This document shows, piece by piece, positions 22,755 through 34,175 of a stretch of DNA of 64,000 nucleotides. Below the pieces are notes generated by a model, which was given only the letters and a program-made list of their open reading frames with translations, did no database searches and was not told where the DNA came from. Numbering within the stretch: the stretch's first letter is position 1; each line of letters opens with the position of its first letter. Both the position numbers and the translations under genes were made by a program. Source of the DNA: Phragmites australis (Eukaryota > Streptophyta > Magnoliopsida > Poales > Poaceae). The stretch is from contig NC_084943.1 of NCBI RefSeq assembly GCF_958298935.1, positions 506,001 through 570,000 on the forward strand. The letters run 5' to 3'.

Positions 22755-25700
22755 TGTAGTGAACATGATCTTTTTAGGGTATGTATGAGTCCCGAGGTCC
22801 GGCCAGCCATCCGTCACATGGCGCTATTCCACGAGGTCCCTTCTAAAGGATGAGAAAAGCTCAAGTCCCGGGAGAAGGTGCTCGGGGCCACAGTCGATGG
22901 TCCCCGAGCGCCCCAGTTCCCCGAGGATCCACAGAGCCTAAAGTACAGGGAAGAAAGTGCTTGGGGAGGTTTCCGGTCACCCCCGAGCACCCTAGTCCCC
23001 CGATGATCAGAAGAGCTAAGTTCCGGGAGAGAGTACTCGGAGCTGCGTGCGGCAGCTCCCGAGCGCTCGGTTCCCCGATGATCCGTGTAAGAGTGCTCGG
23101 GGCTACACATGGCAGCCCCCGAGCACTCGGTTCCCCGAAGGATCGTGCAAGAGTACTCGGGAGAGAGTGCTCGGGGAGGTGAATAGTACCCCCGAGCACC
23201 CAGTACTCTGAGGACAAGGATAAGCATTCTCGGGAGAGAGTGCTCGGGGAGGTGAACAGTACCCCCGAGCACTCGGTGCCCCGACGACCCAGAAAGGCCC
23301 CTGAGGGGCCCGCCGATGAGGTGTCCACCAGTCAGAGGTCCGATGCCGCATTTAATGAGCGTGCGTGGCCTGACATCTCCAACTGCTGCCGCCGCGGCGT
23401 CAGTTCCTGCCATGTTTTGGCAGAGAGGCGTGGGGCTATTAATTGCACGGGTCACGTCCCGTATTATCCGGCTTGTCTTGGGATAACATCGCGAGGATCA
23501 AGGCGTTCCGTCTGCCGCCCTGCCGTGGCAGAGGAACAAGACAGGGCGGGCACGCTGGGTTGCTCTGCGGCTGCCCGGTGGGCCCTCTCCACGGCGCCCG
23601 TTGCTAGGGCGTTTATGGTGACAGGCGACCGGGCGTGCGACGCATTTTTCACCCCCGGTCACCTCACCCAGAAGAAATGATGACGCTTTTCCCAGTCATG
23701 GCGTCTTGAAACTTGTGCCCCCTCCTTCCCGTTCGGGGCATGTATCGGCCAGCGGATACTTAAAAGAGCCGGCAACACAGAAGAGAAAGACGAACACAAA
23801 AAACCAACACAACGCACAAGGCATAACGTCAACAAAGAAGAACGAGAGACATTGTGAGCTAGGTTGAGTACAGTTCCAACCGAAGAACGAGGAGCCTCAA
23901 GCTCTTAGTTAGGCCAATATTCTTGTAACCAGCAACATCCTTGAGGGATTTCCTCAGGACAGTTATTGCATCCATACAGGCGTAGGGTATTACGCCCCCG
24001 TGCGGCCCGAACCTGTCTAAATTTCGGTGCATTTACTTCTTTTTGCACTAGGTCATCACCCCCCCACCGGCCGTTGCATTCATTCCATTTATTTCTCCGA
24101 CGAACTTATTCAGGATCATCCCCCCGGCCGAATCTCTAAAAAGGGGTCTCTCGGGATCCCTGCGACAGGAGTTAATCCTCCGACAGTATGCGTTTTTGGT
24201 AATTAATGACAACATAGTCAATAAGACTAATATATTTGTCATGTATATGTTTTAGTATGTCTCATGGATGTAATATATGAAGAAGCCACCATAGTCGAGA
24301 TAAAGATTGATTGAATTGAAGAAGTCCTAAGAAAAAATGACCTCACCGGATGGTCTGGTGCTCTGGCTGTTATACACACCGGAGTATTTTTTAGCTCAGA
24401 GGAGAAAAAGGAGAAGAGTATACTAGATGGTCTAGTGCTCAGCAAGTGTGCACACCAGAGCATTTGTCTTAGAAGAATGTTCTGCGGTTCAACACACCGA
24501 ATGGTCCGGTGTTAAGGAAAAATGCACACCGAAGTTTTTTAGTGCAGAAGATTTGTACACACCGGATGGTCCAGTGCTCAAAAGGAGTGCACACCGGAGG
24601 CTTCACTGGAGGATTTTCCAGAAGATTTTCAGAGGTGTGAGAAGTTATACACACCGGATGGTCCGATGATCAGAAGATTACACGCATCGGACAATGAACA
24701 GTAAGAAGTGACTCGGTCAGGCTCAAGTCTACACACTGGATGGTCCGATGATAGAGTTGAAGATTACACTGGAATATCTGGTGTTCACAGATGAGTTTGA
24801 GTGGGATTCTAACGGTTAGTTTGTACTGTTGTACACACTGGATGGTCCAATGTTGGTACTATTGTTGACACCAGATCGTCCAGTGTTCACAATCTGTTTG
24901 AGCCGTTGAAGCAAAGGCCACTTCGTGGGTTTGAGACTATAAATACCCTATACTCGGTCATTTTAAGGTGTTGGAGTCCAAGGAAGTTTATAGACACTTG
25001 AGAAGATATCTAAACCACCAAAATACTAAAAGTGGTTATTCAAGGCAATTAAATATATGATTAGTGAGTGATTAGTGCTAATAAGTTTAGAGAGAGTTGT
25101 TGCTAAGCGTTGTTGCCTATAGAAAGGATCAAGGAGTGATCCTATATTGTACCAAGTGGTACATCGGCAGCTTAGAGTCTTGATGACTCGTCGGCATCGT
25201 GAGCCTTGGTGGCTCATGCTTGTTGACTCTACAACTTAGTGTGGAGCGACGAGTAGAAGTTTGTATGGGGACGCGAAGACTCCTGCCTTGATGGCTCAAG
25301 CTCTGAAGTGAAGATATCGGTAAGTGACTAGAAGATAGGTTTGGTGGCTCAAGAGCCGTGATCGGAAGAGCCTTGACAACCGGGAGCATATCTTTGGTGG
25401 AGCTCCAACGTGGATTAGATGTGACATTTATACTATCGATACTACGGGATAAAAATCTCTTATACTGAGTTTGCTCTCTCTACTATCTTTACGTTTCCAC
25501 ATTTACATATTTGCAATATATCCTTACATATTTATCTTCGTAGAGTAGTTTATTAGAATTAACTATATGTTACAAACCTTTTGAATATTAGAGTAGACAA
25601 ACAAAATCTAAAATATATTTAGATAAAAATTAATATAATATTTTTTTTAAAAAATTAAATAATTTTAAATATTCTAATTCATCGTCTCTTAATAAGATTG
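22755..25700 (+). mobile_element. Copia-like (SIRE/Maximus-style) LTR, interrupted by a gypsy LTR
   Basis: The start (22755-22783, TGTAGTGAACATGATC) is split from the body, which resumes at 24186 with TTTTTGGTAATTAATGACAA. The same phrase occurs near the left end of the solo LTR at 53037. The body contains a run of dyads, CACCGGATGGTCCGGTG and variants, at about 24345-24900. It also holds a TATA box (CTATAAATACC, about 24938-24948). Beyond 25430 the sequence becomes AT-rich, and the right end is only approximate. No internal domains are present. LTR identity rests on layout and similarity to the other LTR in this window. Confidence 0.6.
22784..24185 (+). mobile_element. Gypsy-type solo LTR nested in a copia-like LTR, 1402 bp
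   Basis: It is bounded by a direct repeat GTATG (22779-22783 and 24186-24190), the expected 5-bp target duplication. The right end reads TTAATCCTCCGACA. The start reads TATGAG, where TG is expected, so the second base is probably mutated. Inside are repeated pairs of GTGCTCGGGG and CCCCGAGCAC (about 22880-23280). A TACTTAAAAGAG promoter-like box lies at 23757-23768. The 3' block GGCGTAGGGTATTACGCCCCC and the GCGGCCCGAACCTG phrase are typical of grass Ty3/gypsy LTRs. No internal region remains. Confidence 0.7.
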
Positions 25701-26801
25701 ACAAGCGGTTACATGGGATGGTGTCGCATAATACCTATGATGGGATAGACGGCTACCTACGGAACACTATAACTTGCCCCCACGTTAACCTGGCTCCGCC
25801 CTAGACACACGGCTGGCTAGTTAGCCCGTATCTGTCAGAGAGACACTTTTGCTGACAGATAGATGGCCACTCATGTACATTATGCTTAATGATTTAGCAG
25901 CAATTAACGAACAGATCATGCATGGACCTGTCTGCCATGCTTCCTAGCTGTCACATGTACACACAGTGGCCTACGCATTCCTACTAAATTTGATGGATTA
26001 GCTTACGATGATGTGTTGAATTAACACACCGAATTCTCTGATTAACAGCCATGTCTGTTCAGACTTTCAGTGGGATAGATCACCCCAACACATATCACAT
26101 AGATGCATGGCAGGCAACAATGAGAGAGCAGGAGAGAATGACAACTGCAGGATTAGGATTTAGGACGTACGTCAGTAAGAGAGGTGACGGTTGACAACAT
26201 GGTAGTACTTAAAAGACTTGACGAAGATGGCTCAAGAGAGTCAAGTTTCTGCAGATGCACAGAGCATATATATATAATCACCAAGCTAGCTATAAGCGGC
26301 CTGAACATGGTGCACTATTAGCATGCATTTATCTACAGCTGGGAGAGGCATAAGGTACGATGTGCATCACGGATTAAAATTTTGTCAAAATTTTACGAAT
26401 TTTGGAAGGAAATAAAATATCTAATTTCGATTTTTTTTTCACTGACGAGTGAGACTCACAGACTGGATGATAAAAAATAATCGAAATTTTAACCTTTTTG
26501 CCGAAAAAATTTAAAACAAATTTGAAATTCCTGCTGGGCATGCAGCTCGAACAAGCCATCTGGCTGTCCAGCGCGCAGTTCGAGGATCAGTTCCTAGCAG
26601 CCAACTACTACATGCCCGACCATATACTTGATATACAAGCCAGTACGAGCAGGTGTATGCTCCATGCTGATACACACATGCATGAGAAATTATCCATCAA
26701 TCGACGTACCTAACGCGGACAGCAGACCATACATATGGGCAACACCGGTTAGCATGGGCCAGCTACGTAACCCATATCGTTCAAAAAGGGGGAAGAACTC
26801 C
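25701..26801. other. Intergenic, nothing recognised
   Basis: No gene, RNA or element boundary was recognised in this 1.1 kb. Confidence 0.4.
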
Positions 26802-27380
26802 GGTAGACCTTTTTCTAAAAAAATGTTTATGAATCTTGATGCAAAGTGGTTAGTATTATATGGGGGTAAGTCTGTACCAACAAGAAAAAAATCAAACGGA
26901 AGATTAGAGATCTACAACGCATCTGCTAATAAAGAGGTTAAGCATCAGGTGCGTATCAATCCAAATCCATGCCTCGTCTGTTTGATAATGTTACGATAGT
27001 CTTCACATCCGTTCACTATTCATAGAAAAAAGCATCCGTTAGTTGAGAATCGGGAGTCGGCGGCTCGTAGAACTCTTGTAATCTCGTTTGTTCCCTGTCC
27101 GCCATGAATGTCAATGGAAGAAAACCGGTGAGTCAGTTTGAAAAAATGAGAAAGTTCTGTATTTCCTTTCCGCCATTAATCTATAGGGCAAGAACGAGAG
27201 ATCTCAGGAGATGGTTTATCCAATATAAATTCTGCGTTAGTTTGTTTGAGGTTAAGATTTGATTGCCCTGCTTATGAATAATGTCTAATCTTTCATTTGA
27301 TGTCTTTGTACAGATTTACCCCCATATAATACTGACCAATTTGCATCGAGATTCGCGAACATTTCTAGAAGAGGTCTACC
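26802..27380. mobile_element. Long inverted-repeat element, 579 bp, unclassified
   Basis: The first and last roughly 110 bp are imperfect inverted repeats. The left reads GGTAGACCTTTTTCTAAAAA; the right, in reverse complement, reads GGTAGACCTCTTCTAGAAAT. Both then continue through ATGCAAA..TGGT.AGTATTATATGGGGGTAA. I found no convincing target duplication. It could be a foldback or Mutator-like non-autonomous element. There is no coding capacity. Confidence 0.65.
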
Positions 27381-27573
27381 TAGCCTTGTTGCAAAACAAA
27401 AAAACGAAATAATCTAGCTATAGTAGCTAGGTAGCTTAGCTGCTTGTAGACAGAGTGACGATATACACAGTACACATTAGGTAGGATTGATCGATATACT
27501 CCGGTGTCGACAGGTGATCGATCGATGGTACATAAAGTCGCTGATTGGTTATAAGCCTATCTGCAAGCACATC

Positions 27574-28218
27574 GAAAAAAAATACGAATTTATACAATAT
27601 ATCTGAGTCTATTTATTAAAATAGATAACAAATTACTGTATTTACAAATTTAGCATCTCTATTCAACACACGGAGTGTTAAAAATTATTTTTTGGTACAC
27701 GGTGTACCCAAAAAAGTATTTTCGACATACGGTGTGCTGAAAATCACCTGTATTTGGCACACAGTGTGCCGAATATAGGGAACAGTGTGTATTCGGCACA
27801 CACGGTGTGCCGAAATACACTTTTTGGGTAACCGTGTGCCGTCACGTCATGTCGTGTCACGCTTTACTTTTCTTTTCTTTTCGCTTTTGCTTTTTTGCTT
27901 TATGCTGTCGGCCGGCCGGCTTCATGCCAATTTTCATCGCGTGCGGTAGAGCGACGGCTATAAAATGGCTCCCTCCCCTCCATCTTCTGCATTCGTGCAG
28001 AGCGAGCGCGAGCAGAGCGACGGTGAATACAGATGCTAGATTCCTAAATACGGCGAATACACGATGTGCCGAATATGCCTTTTTGGGTATACCATGTACC
28101 GAAAAATAAATTCTGCACACCATACACCGAATACATATGCTAGATTTCTAAATACAGAAAAATATTATCTATTTCAATAAATACGCTCAAGTATATTGTA
28201 CAAATTCGTATTTTTGCC
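27574..28218. mobile_element. Mutator-like element with 10-bp target duplication, 645 bp
   Basis: It is flanked by CAAGCACATC on both sides (27564-27573 and 28219-28228). Terminal inverted repeats of roughly 210 bp begin AAAATACGAATTTATACAATATA on the left and, reverse-complemented, AAAATACGAATTTGTACAATATA on the right. They include several copies of a CACGGTGTGCCGAA-type motif. A 10-bp duplication with long inverted repeats is the Mutator superfamily pattern. The single-copy core (about 27840-28025) is GC-richer and holds CTATAAAATGGCTCCCTCCC, which looks like a plant TATA box and downstream leader. This may be captured host promoter sequence. No transposase is present. Confidence 0.85.
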
Positions 28219-28228
28219 CAAGCACATC

Positions 28229-30060
28229 TGGTTGAGAACTATGGGATGAAAAGTTTGTGAAGAGCTAGCTACAACACCAGCCCTAAATAGTGATATATAT
28301 ATACCACTGTTCTACACCCAGGGTACACCCCGGAACCTCTGTATCAGCCAGCTTGAGTGCCTCGACCGCACCCGCGCCGCCCCCTCACCCCCGCCCCTCT
28401 TGGCCTGCCTCCACCACCGCGCATCCCAAATCCCGCACGATCGTGCTTGCATGCCTGATCGTGGCCACCTACCTGCGTGCGATTATGCCCACTGCCCCCG
28501 CCCTTAATCCCATGCTCGTCCGTGCCCAGAGCACTCGTTCCTCTCTCTGCTCTCGATCAGTTTCACGACCTCCCTAGTGCCATGGTCGTCGGAGCTCTGC
28601 CTTTGTTGCATCGAGGCCTCTGAGGAGGCTCAAAGAAAAGCTGAGGGCAGGAATCGGATGCCTCGATGGAGGGCAACCTGTTTTAGGGTTGGGCAGCGGC
28701 ATCTAGGTTATTAACGTTGGAGTACAGGGCTCATCTGCTATAGTATTGGTTGGGAGTGTTGGCCTGCCTGTTACAGTACCAGCGGGGGAGGGGAGGAAAG
28801 TGGGTTGATTTTTTGGTTAGCTGGGTTATACCTGGTTATTAGTTAGGTTAGGTGTTGGTCCTAGGTGTAGAATATTATTTTACACATGGTAGTGCTAGAT
28901 CTAGGGTGTAGAATAGTATTCTACACTCTGCCCAGCCCACAGCAAGCCATTGGCCTAGCTCCCAACGCGCGCACCCGCTCGACCCAAGCTCCACACGCGC
29001 CCGTGCTCGCGCCAATGTGCCCGCTCAGCCCGAGAGCCACGTGCACCCACGCTCGCGCCACATGTGCACGCTCGCTCCTCGTGCCCCACGCCCCCTGCCC
29101 CCGCACCTGCCCACGTGTGCCACGTGCCCCCGCCCCCTGATCCCTTCTGCACCCGCCATGTGTTCCTGCACCACACGCCCCCACCCCCGCGCACAACTAC
29201 TGACCACTGAAGGCGTTACCAGCTATAGAGAACTACTAAAACAACTACTGAAAATACAACTGATATTACTAAACAAACTATTGATACTACTGGCAACTAC
29301 TGACACAAACTACTGGCAGCTACTGATAACTACCGAACAAACTAGTGACCAAAACTACTGACACTACTAAATAGAACTACCGACACTACCGACACACTAC
29401 TAAACAATTTTACTGTGACCTAGAACTACTGAATACTGAACTACTGATGCTATTGATCAATTTTTTTATGACTTGAAAACTGTTGAACATGTATTGACAT
29501 AACTACTGAACAAAACTACTTACAACTACTGAAGCATCCAAATCGTAGTAAATTTCTATTGAAGAATCCGAGGCATAGTAATTTTTCATACTCGTACTTG
29601 AAAACATCCTAACCATAGCAAAATTATGAAAGAATCGAGTCGTAGGAAATTTCCACACTTGTACTTGAAAATATCCAACCTATACAAAATTATTAAAGAA
29701 TTACTAAAGAGTTACTAGATAATAGTTATTGGACAACTATTAAGCGGAGCGGCACAGGACTTGGCGGGCGCGTGTGCGCGGAGGCGAGCGAGCTGGGAGG
29801 CCACATGGCGCACGTGGGCTCGACTGGCACGCGATCACGTGGCACGATGCGGCTAGGCGGGCACGTGGCTGGCTCGGCTGGGCTAGCTGCTACAGCAACT
29901 AGCGGGGTTATGGGTTTGGCTACATGCTACAGTAACTGGTGGGGTGTGAGTTGACCCAGATGCTACATTAAGGGGCAAGCGGAGGAAAGCATGCTTGGTT
30001 GGGTGGGTGTTGGGTTATAGGTGTATAATACTATACTACACCACAGGTATACCATAGCAC
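28229..30060. repeat. Low-complexity repeat region with two related segments
   Basis: Two related segments, about 28740-28940 and 29880-30060, share the phrases CTACAG(T/C)A, GCGGGG, TGGGTTATA and GGTGTA(G/T)AATA.TAT. Each ends in a short palindrome of the GTGTAGAATAGTATTCTACAC type. Between them lie a C-rich stretch (28950-29195) and a degenerate ACTACTGA minisatellite (29205-29535). Open frames in the C-rich part are low-complexity. Nothing coding is supported. The whole may be one transposon of unknown class. Confidence 0.5.
29205..29535 (+). repeat. Degenerate ACTACTGA-type minisatellite
   Basis: Many imperfect repeats of ACTACTGA, spaced by A-rich linkers such as CAAA or AACA, run for about 330 bp. 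Period and spacing vary, so the tract is old or was formed by slippage. Confidence 0.75.
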
Positions 30061-30061
30061 T

Positions 30062-30084
30062 TTATATATATATATATATATATT
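30062..30084. repeat. (TA)n microsatellite
   Basis: A short pure TA tract in an AT-rich region, with a second (AT)n patch at about 30166-30176. Confidence 0.85.
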
Positions 30085-32266
30085 ATAAAGTAGTATATAT
30101 TTTAATTATAACGAGATCAACTATAGATCGATCTCGGAGTGCGTACTTTCAATTTTTTTTTCAAATATATATATATTACTTTTTAAAATATACATAGTTA
30201 TTTATGAACACGTAGTATCAGATAGGAGTATATAAGGAGTACAGAAAAGGAGGAAGTGACAGTCTTAATTGAGAGATTAGTAGTGTGTGTTTCTTCAGAG
30301 TGACAGGTTAGCAGTAGCGTTTGGGACAGCAAAAGCAAACGTACGCTGGGGCCCAAGATGTCGGCAAGCGAGCGCGTACTGGCACTGCAGCCCATATAGT
30401 ACGTCTTTGCATCTCCATCACCAGTGTAGCCCAGTACAAGCTCCGGCCTATGACGTAATTAAGATCGTACAATTTTCAACAAACGGCCCATGATCTCCCC
30501 AACCATAGCCCATCGGGATTTGGGACACTCGCAGCGAATGAAACGTTTCTTCCCGCTATGACGAATGTTCAACAGTCCAGCAAGAGATTAAGACCCATTA
30601 AACTTGATGGAAATTTTGTTGCAGACGTACATGATCTTATTGATAGACGATAGTTTAGATTAAGCATGGCCAATTCAGGCGCCAAAGAAACACTTCCGAT
30701 ATTGATCGGAGGTGGCTTCAATATTACGAGGGTCCGGAGGATAAAAATAAGGGTAATTTTGAAACAAAATGGTCCGATTTATTTAATGCAGTCATTGAGG
30801 TTCTCGACCTAAGTGAAATTAAAATGTCCGGTAGACAATATACGTGGGCTAATACCATGGATGAGCCTACATTTAAAAAACCGGATAGAGTATTTATAAG
30901 TATAGAATAGGATCATAAATTCCCTCGAGCAATTGTTGAGGCACGGGATAGATACCTCAGATCGTACACCGCTGGTCCTAAATATTGGGACTACCACCCT
31001 TGATAAGAATCAGCCCTCATTTAGATTTGAGAGGGGCTGGTTAATCTGGGATGGCTTTTTTGATATGGTAGTTGGCATCTGGCAGTCGGAACATCGAGGT
31101 AATACGGTTATGGAACGATGGCAAGATAAGATTATATCCCTACAATAATACCTAAGGGGATGGATCAAACATACTTCTGGGCTCTATAAGAAGGAAAAGA
31201 AAACTCATTTGGACAATTGATGCCTTTGATAAGAAAGTTGAGCACACTGGACCTACAGATAATGAAATTAACATGAAACAATTTCTTTATGAGAGGTTAC
31301 TCCAAGTTGCTTAAAGAAGAAGAGGTAAAGTGGTATGAACAAGTCAAAGTGAAAGACACGTTGGAAGGGAATGATAATACCCAATATTTCCATCTGGTGG
31401 CCACATAGGAAACAACACATCTTCAAATTAGAATAAGAAGATGGGATTATACTTGGCGGTGCTCAATTAAAAAGATATATTGCTAAGTACTACAAAAGCC
31501 TTTTGGCCCACCGGATGATAATGATTTCTCCATGGTGTAAACTCGTAGGGATGATATTCCTCAAGTGAGTAATATAGATAATAACTTCCTCACTGCACCA
31601 TTCACTAAGAAGAAAGTGTGGAGAACAATTTTCCAGATGGAGCATAACAAGTCTTCAGGCCCATATGATTTCCCAGCTGAATTATATCAAGTTTTCTAGG
31701 AAGTGATTAAAGGGGATCTTATGGCACTATTCATGGAATTCCATGAAGATCATCTACCTCTTTACATTCTTAATGTTGGGGTGATTACTCTACTCCCCAA
31801 GATCAATGATGCAAAAAATCCAACAGCATAGACCCACATGTCTACTTAATGCCAGCTTTAAGATATTTACTAAAGTTAGCATTAATAAAATCAGAGGGGT
31901 TGCTGGAAAAGTTGTATATCCATCTCAAACTGCTTTTATGCCGGGTAGAAATATCATGAACTACATACTAAAAAGATGAATGGATTCATATTAAAGATTG
32001 ACTTCGAGAAGGTCGATGAAAAGTTAAATGGTTCTTTTTCTAACAAACACTACGAATGAAAGAGTTCTCACCCAAGTGGTGTAAATGGATTGAGAACTTT
32101 GTAACATGGGGAAGTGTTGGCATTAAGGTTAATAATGACATTGTCCACTACTTTTCAACAAAAAAGGGATTGCGACAAATGTCTCCTATCCTCTTTAATA
32201 TAGTAAGAGAGCAAAGAAAGATGGACAAATCAGCAGGGTGGTTCCACATTTGGTTGATGACGGACT

Positions 32267-32575
32267 GTGTCTATTCTACAATATACATATGATACCATCA
32301 TCTTCATGGACCACAATTTGGATGAAGTTAAAAACATGAAGTTATTACTTTGTGCTTTTGAACAATTGTCTAGGCTCAAAATAAATCGTCACAAGAGCAA
32401 ATTTTTCTGCTATGGTGAAGCAAAGGAATATGAGGACCAATATACACAATTATTTAGGTGTGATGTTGGGTCATACCCTTTCAGATATTTGGGCATTCCA
32501 ATGCACCATAGAAAGTTAAGGAATTCTGATTGGAAGAGGGTGGAAGAGCGCTTTGAAAAGAAACTGAGCAGCTAA
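32267..32575 (+). pseudogene. LINE reverse transcriptase palm fragment
   Basis: A 102-codon open stretch begins just before the polymerase catalytic box, here LQYTYDTIIF where functional copies have YADD, so it is catalytically dead. It continues with LKINRHKSKFFCYG and then YPFRYLGIPMHHRKL, both standard for plant LINE reverse transcriptases. The downstream connection region continues past a stop at 32573. Confidence 0.8.
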
Positions 32576-32876
32576 AAGGCCAAGCATCTATCTTATGGAG
32601 GCAAGTTGGTCCTAATCAATTCAGTAGTCAATAGCTTACCTATGTTTATGATGTTCTTTTTTGAAATTCCGAAAGGGGTCCTCAAAAAACTAGATCACCT
32701 GCGCTCGAGATTCTTTTGGCATGGAGATAATCATAAGAAAAAGTATAGACTAGCCAAATGGAGCCACTTGTGTTGACCTAAGAATCAATATGATTTGGGT
32801 AATACAGACCTTAAAATCCAAAACAAATGCCTTCTCGGTAAGTGGTTATTCAAATTACTAAATGAGGATGGAGTAT

Positions 32877-33196
32877 GGCAAACCTTACTTAGAAATAAAT
32901 ATATGATTTCAAAGACCTTATCACAGGTTAATATATATAAAGCCTAGTGATTCACATTTCTGGAAAAGGTCTTTTAAAGGTTAAAGAATAATTCCTAAGA
33001 TGTGGGTCATTCCATATTAACGATGGCTCACAAATGAGGTCTTACTCAGAAATAAATATATTAATTCAACAACGTTATCACAGGTTGGTATAAAGCCTAG
33101 TGATTCACATTTGTGAAAAGGTCTTTTAAAAGTTGAAGGATAATTCTTAAGATGTGGGTCATTCCATATTAATGATGACTCACAAACAAGGTTTTA
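32877..33196 (+). repeat. Tandem duplication of about 160 bp inside the LINE
   Basis: Two adjacent copies share AGAAATAAATATAT, TTATCACAGGTT, ATAAAGCCTAGTGATTCACA, AAAAGGTCTTTTAAA and GATGTGGGTCATTCCATATT. They differ by scattered substitutions and small indels. The first copy spans about 32877-33040 and the second about 33041-33196. The duplication occurred within the already inserted LINE, or in its parent. Confidence 0.8.
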
Positions 33197-34175
33197 GAAA
33201 GACATTTGGATAGGTACCTCTCATCTTAGTGTGCAATATCCTATGCTTTACAACATTGTACAGAAACACCATGCCATAGCGGACGTTTTTAACAGCAACC
33301 CACTTTTAGGCGAACTTTATTGGGTGATAAACTCATTGCTTGGCATAACTTGGTGGCTAAAGTGGCTCATGTCCAACTAACACAGGAAAGAGAGATATTT
33401 AGATGGACCTAAATAGGAATGGACAATTCACGGTTCGCTCAATGTATCAGGGTATGATAATATCAAGATACACCCTTGCTGCATAAGGTTATTTGGAATC
33501 TCAAATTACCACTAAAAATTAAAATCTTTTTATGGTATGTACAATGTGGAGTACTTTTGACTAAGATAACTTAGCCAAAAGGAATTGGGATGGAAGTAAA
33601 ATGTGTTGTTTCTGCAATAATAATGAGACTATACAATGTATATTCTTTGACTGTGATTGGCTTATGGGTATACAACATATATTGCTAGATCCATTTGGAG
33701 GCTTGTTCAAATTGCTTTGGGGTTACCTCCACCAAGTTCTATTCCTCATATCCTTAGTGATTGCCTTATGGGTATGGGGAAACAGTAGAAAAAAAGCATT
33801 CTTGTGGAGGCGGTAGCTTTATGTTGGGCTATTTAGGTATGCCGAAACGATATGGTGTTTAACAAAGCAAAATATATTACTTTTATGCATGCTGTTTTCA
33901 GATAAACGTAATGCTGCATTATTGGGCGTTGCTGTAGCATGAGGAGGCAAAGGAGGAGACTTGTGCATCATGCTTCTCATTAGAAGCCATTACCATAGAG
34001 CTATTTACGAGGCACGGATGGAAATTTGATAATAGACTTTTTCATACATAATTTATGTAATGATTCTCTTTCTCTGAGCTCAGCTTGATGCTAAAGTTGT
34101 AATAAGAACCAAACTGTGTGCATTGAAAACTGCAGAGGCATGAAATTATTTTCTTTATCTAAAAAGAGCACCAAG

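Larger units (their letters stand above)
30640..34175 (+). mobile_element. Decayed LINE, plus strand
   Basis: Domains follow LINE ORF2 order on the plus strand, across many stops and frameshifts. An endonuclease remnant (about 30690-31060) carries GRQYTWANTM and then PLVLNIGTTT. Reverse transcriptase pieces (about 31600-32850) carry KKGLRQMSPILFNIV, LQYTYDTIIFMDHN (YADD corrupted to YTYD) and YPFRYLGIPMHHRK. A zf-RVT region (about 33480-33660) has LKLPLKIKIFLWYV and CCFCNNNET. Limits are approximate: the left edge is in the endonuclease start and the right edge is an A-rich stretch after a terminal TTATCTAAAAAG. The element is inactive. Confidence 0.85.

Noticed and set aside
22814..23455. 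213-codon minus-strand frame with repeated Ser/Pro/Glu blocks
   Set aside because: It is a translation of the palindromic repeats in the gypsy LTR and not a gene.
23240..23680. 146-codon plus-strand frame in the gypsy LTR
   Set aside because: It lies within the solo LTR, has no domain, and begins in the repeat region.
28290..29210. Pro/Arg/Thr/Ala-rich open frames on both strands
   Set aside because: The translations are low-complexity readings of a C-rich tract with CACGCGC-like repeats.
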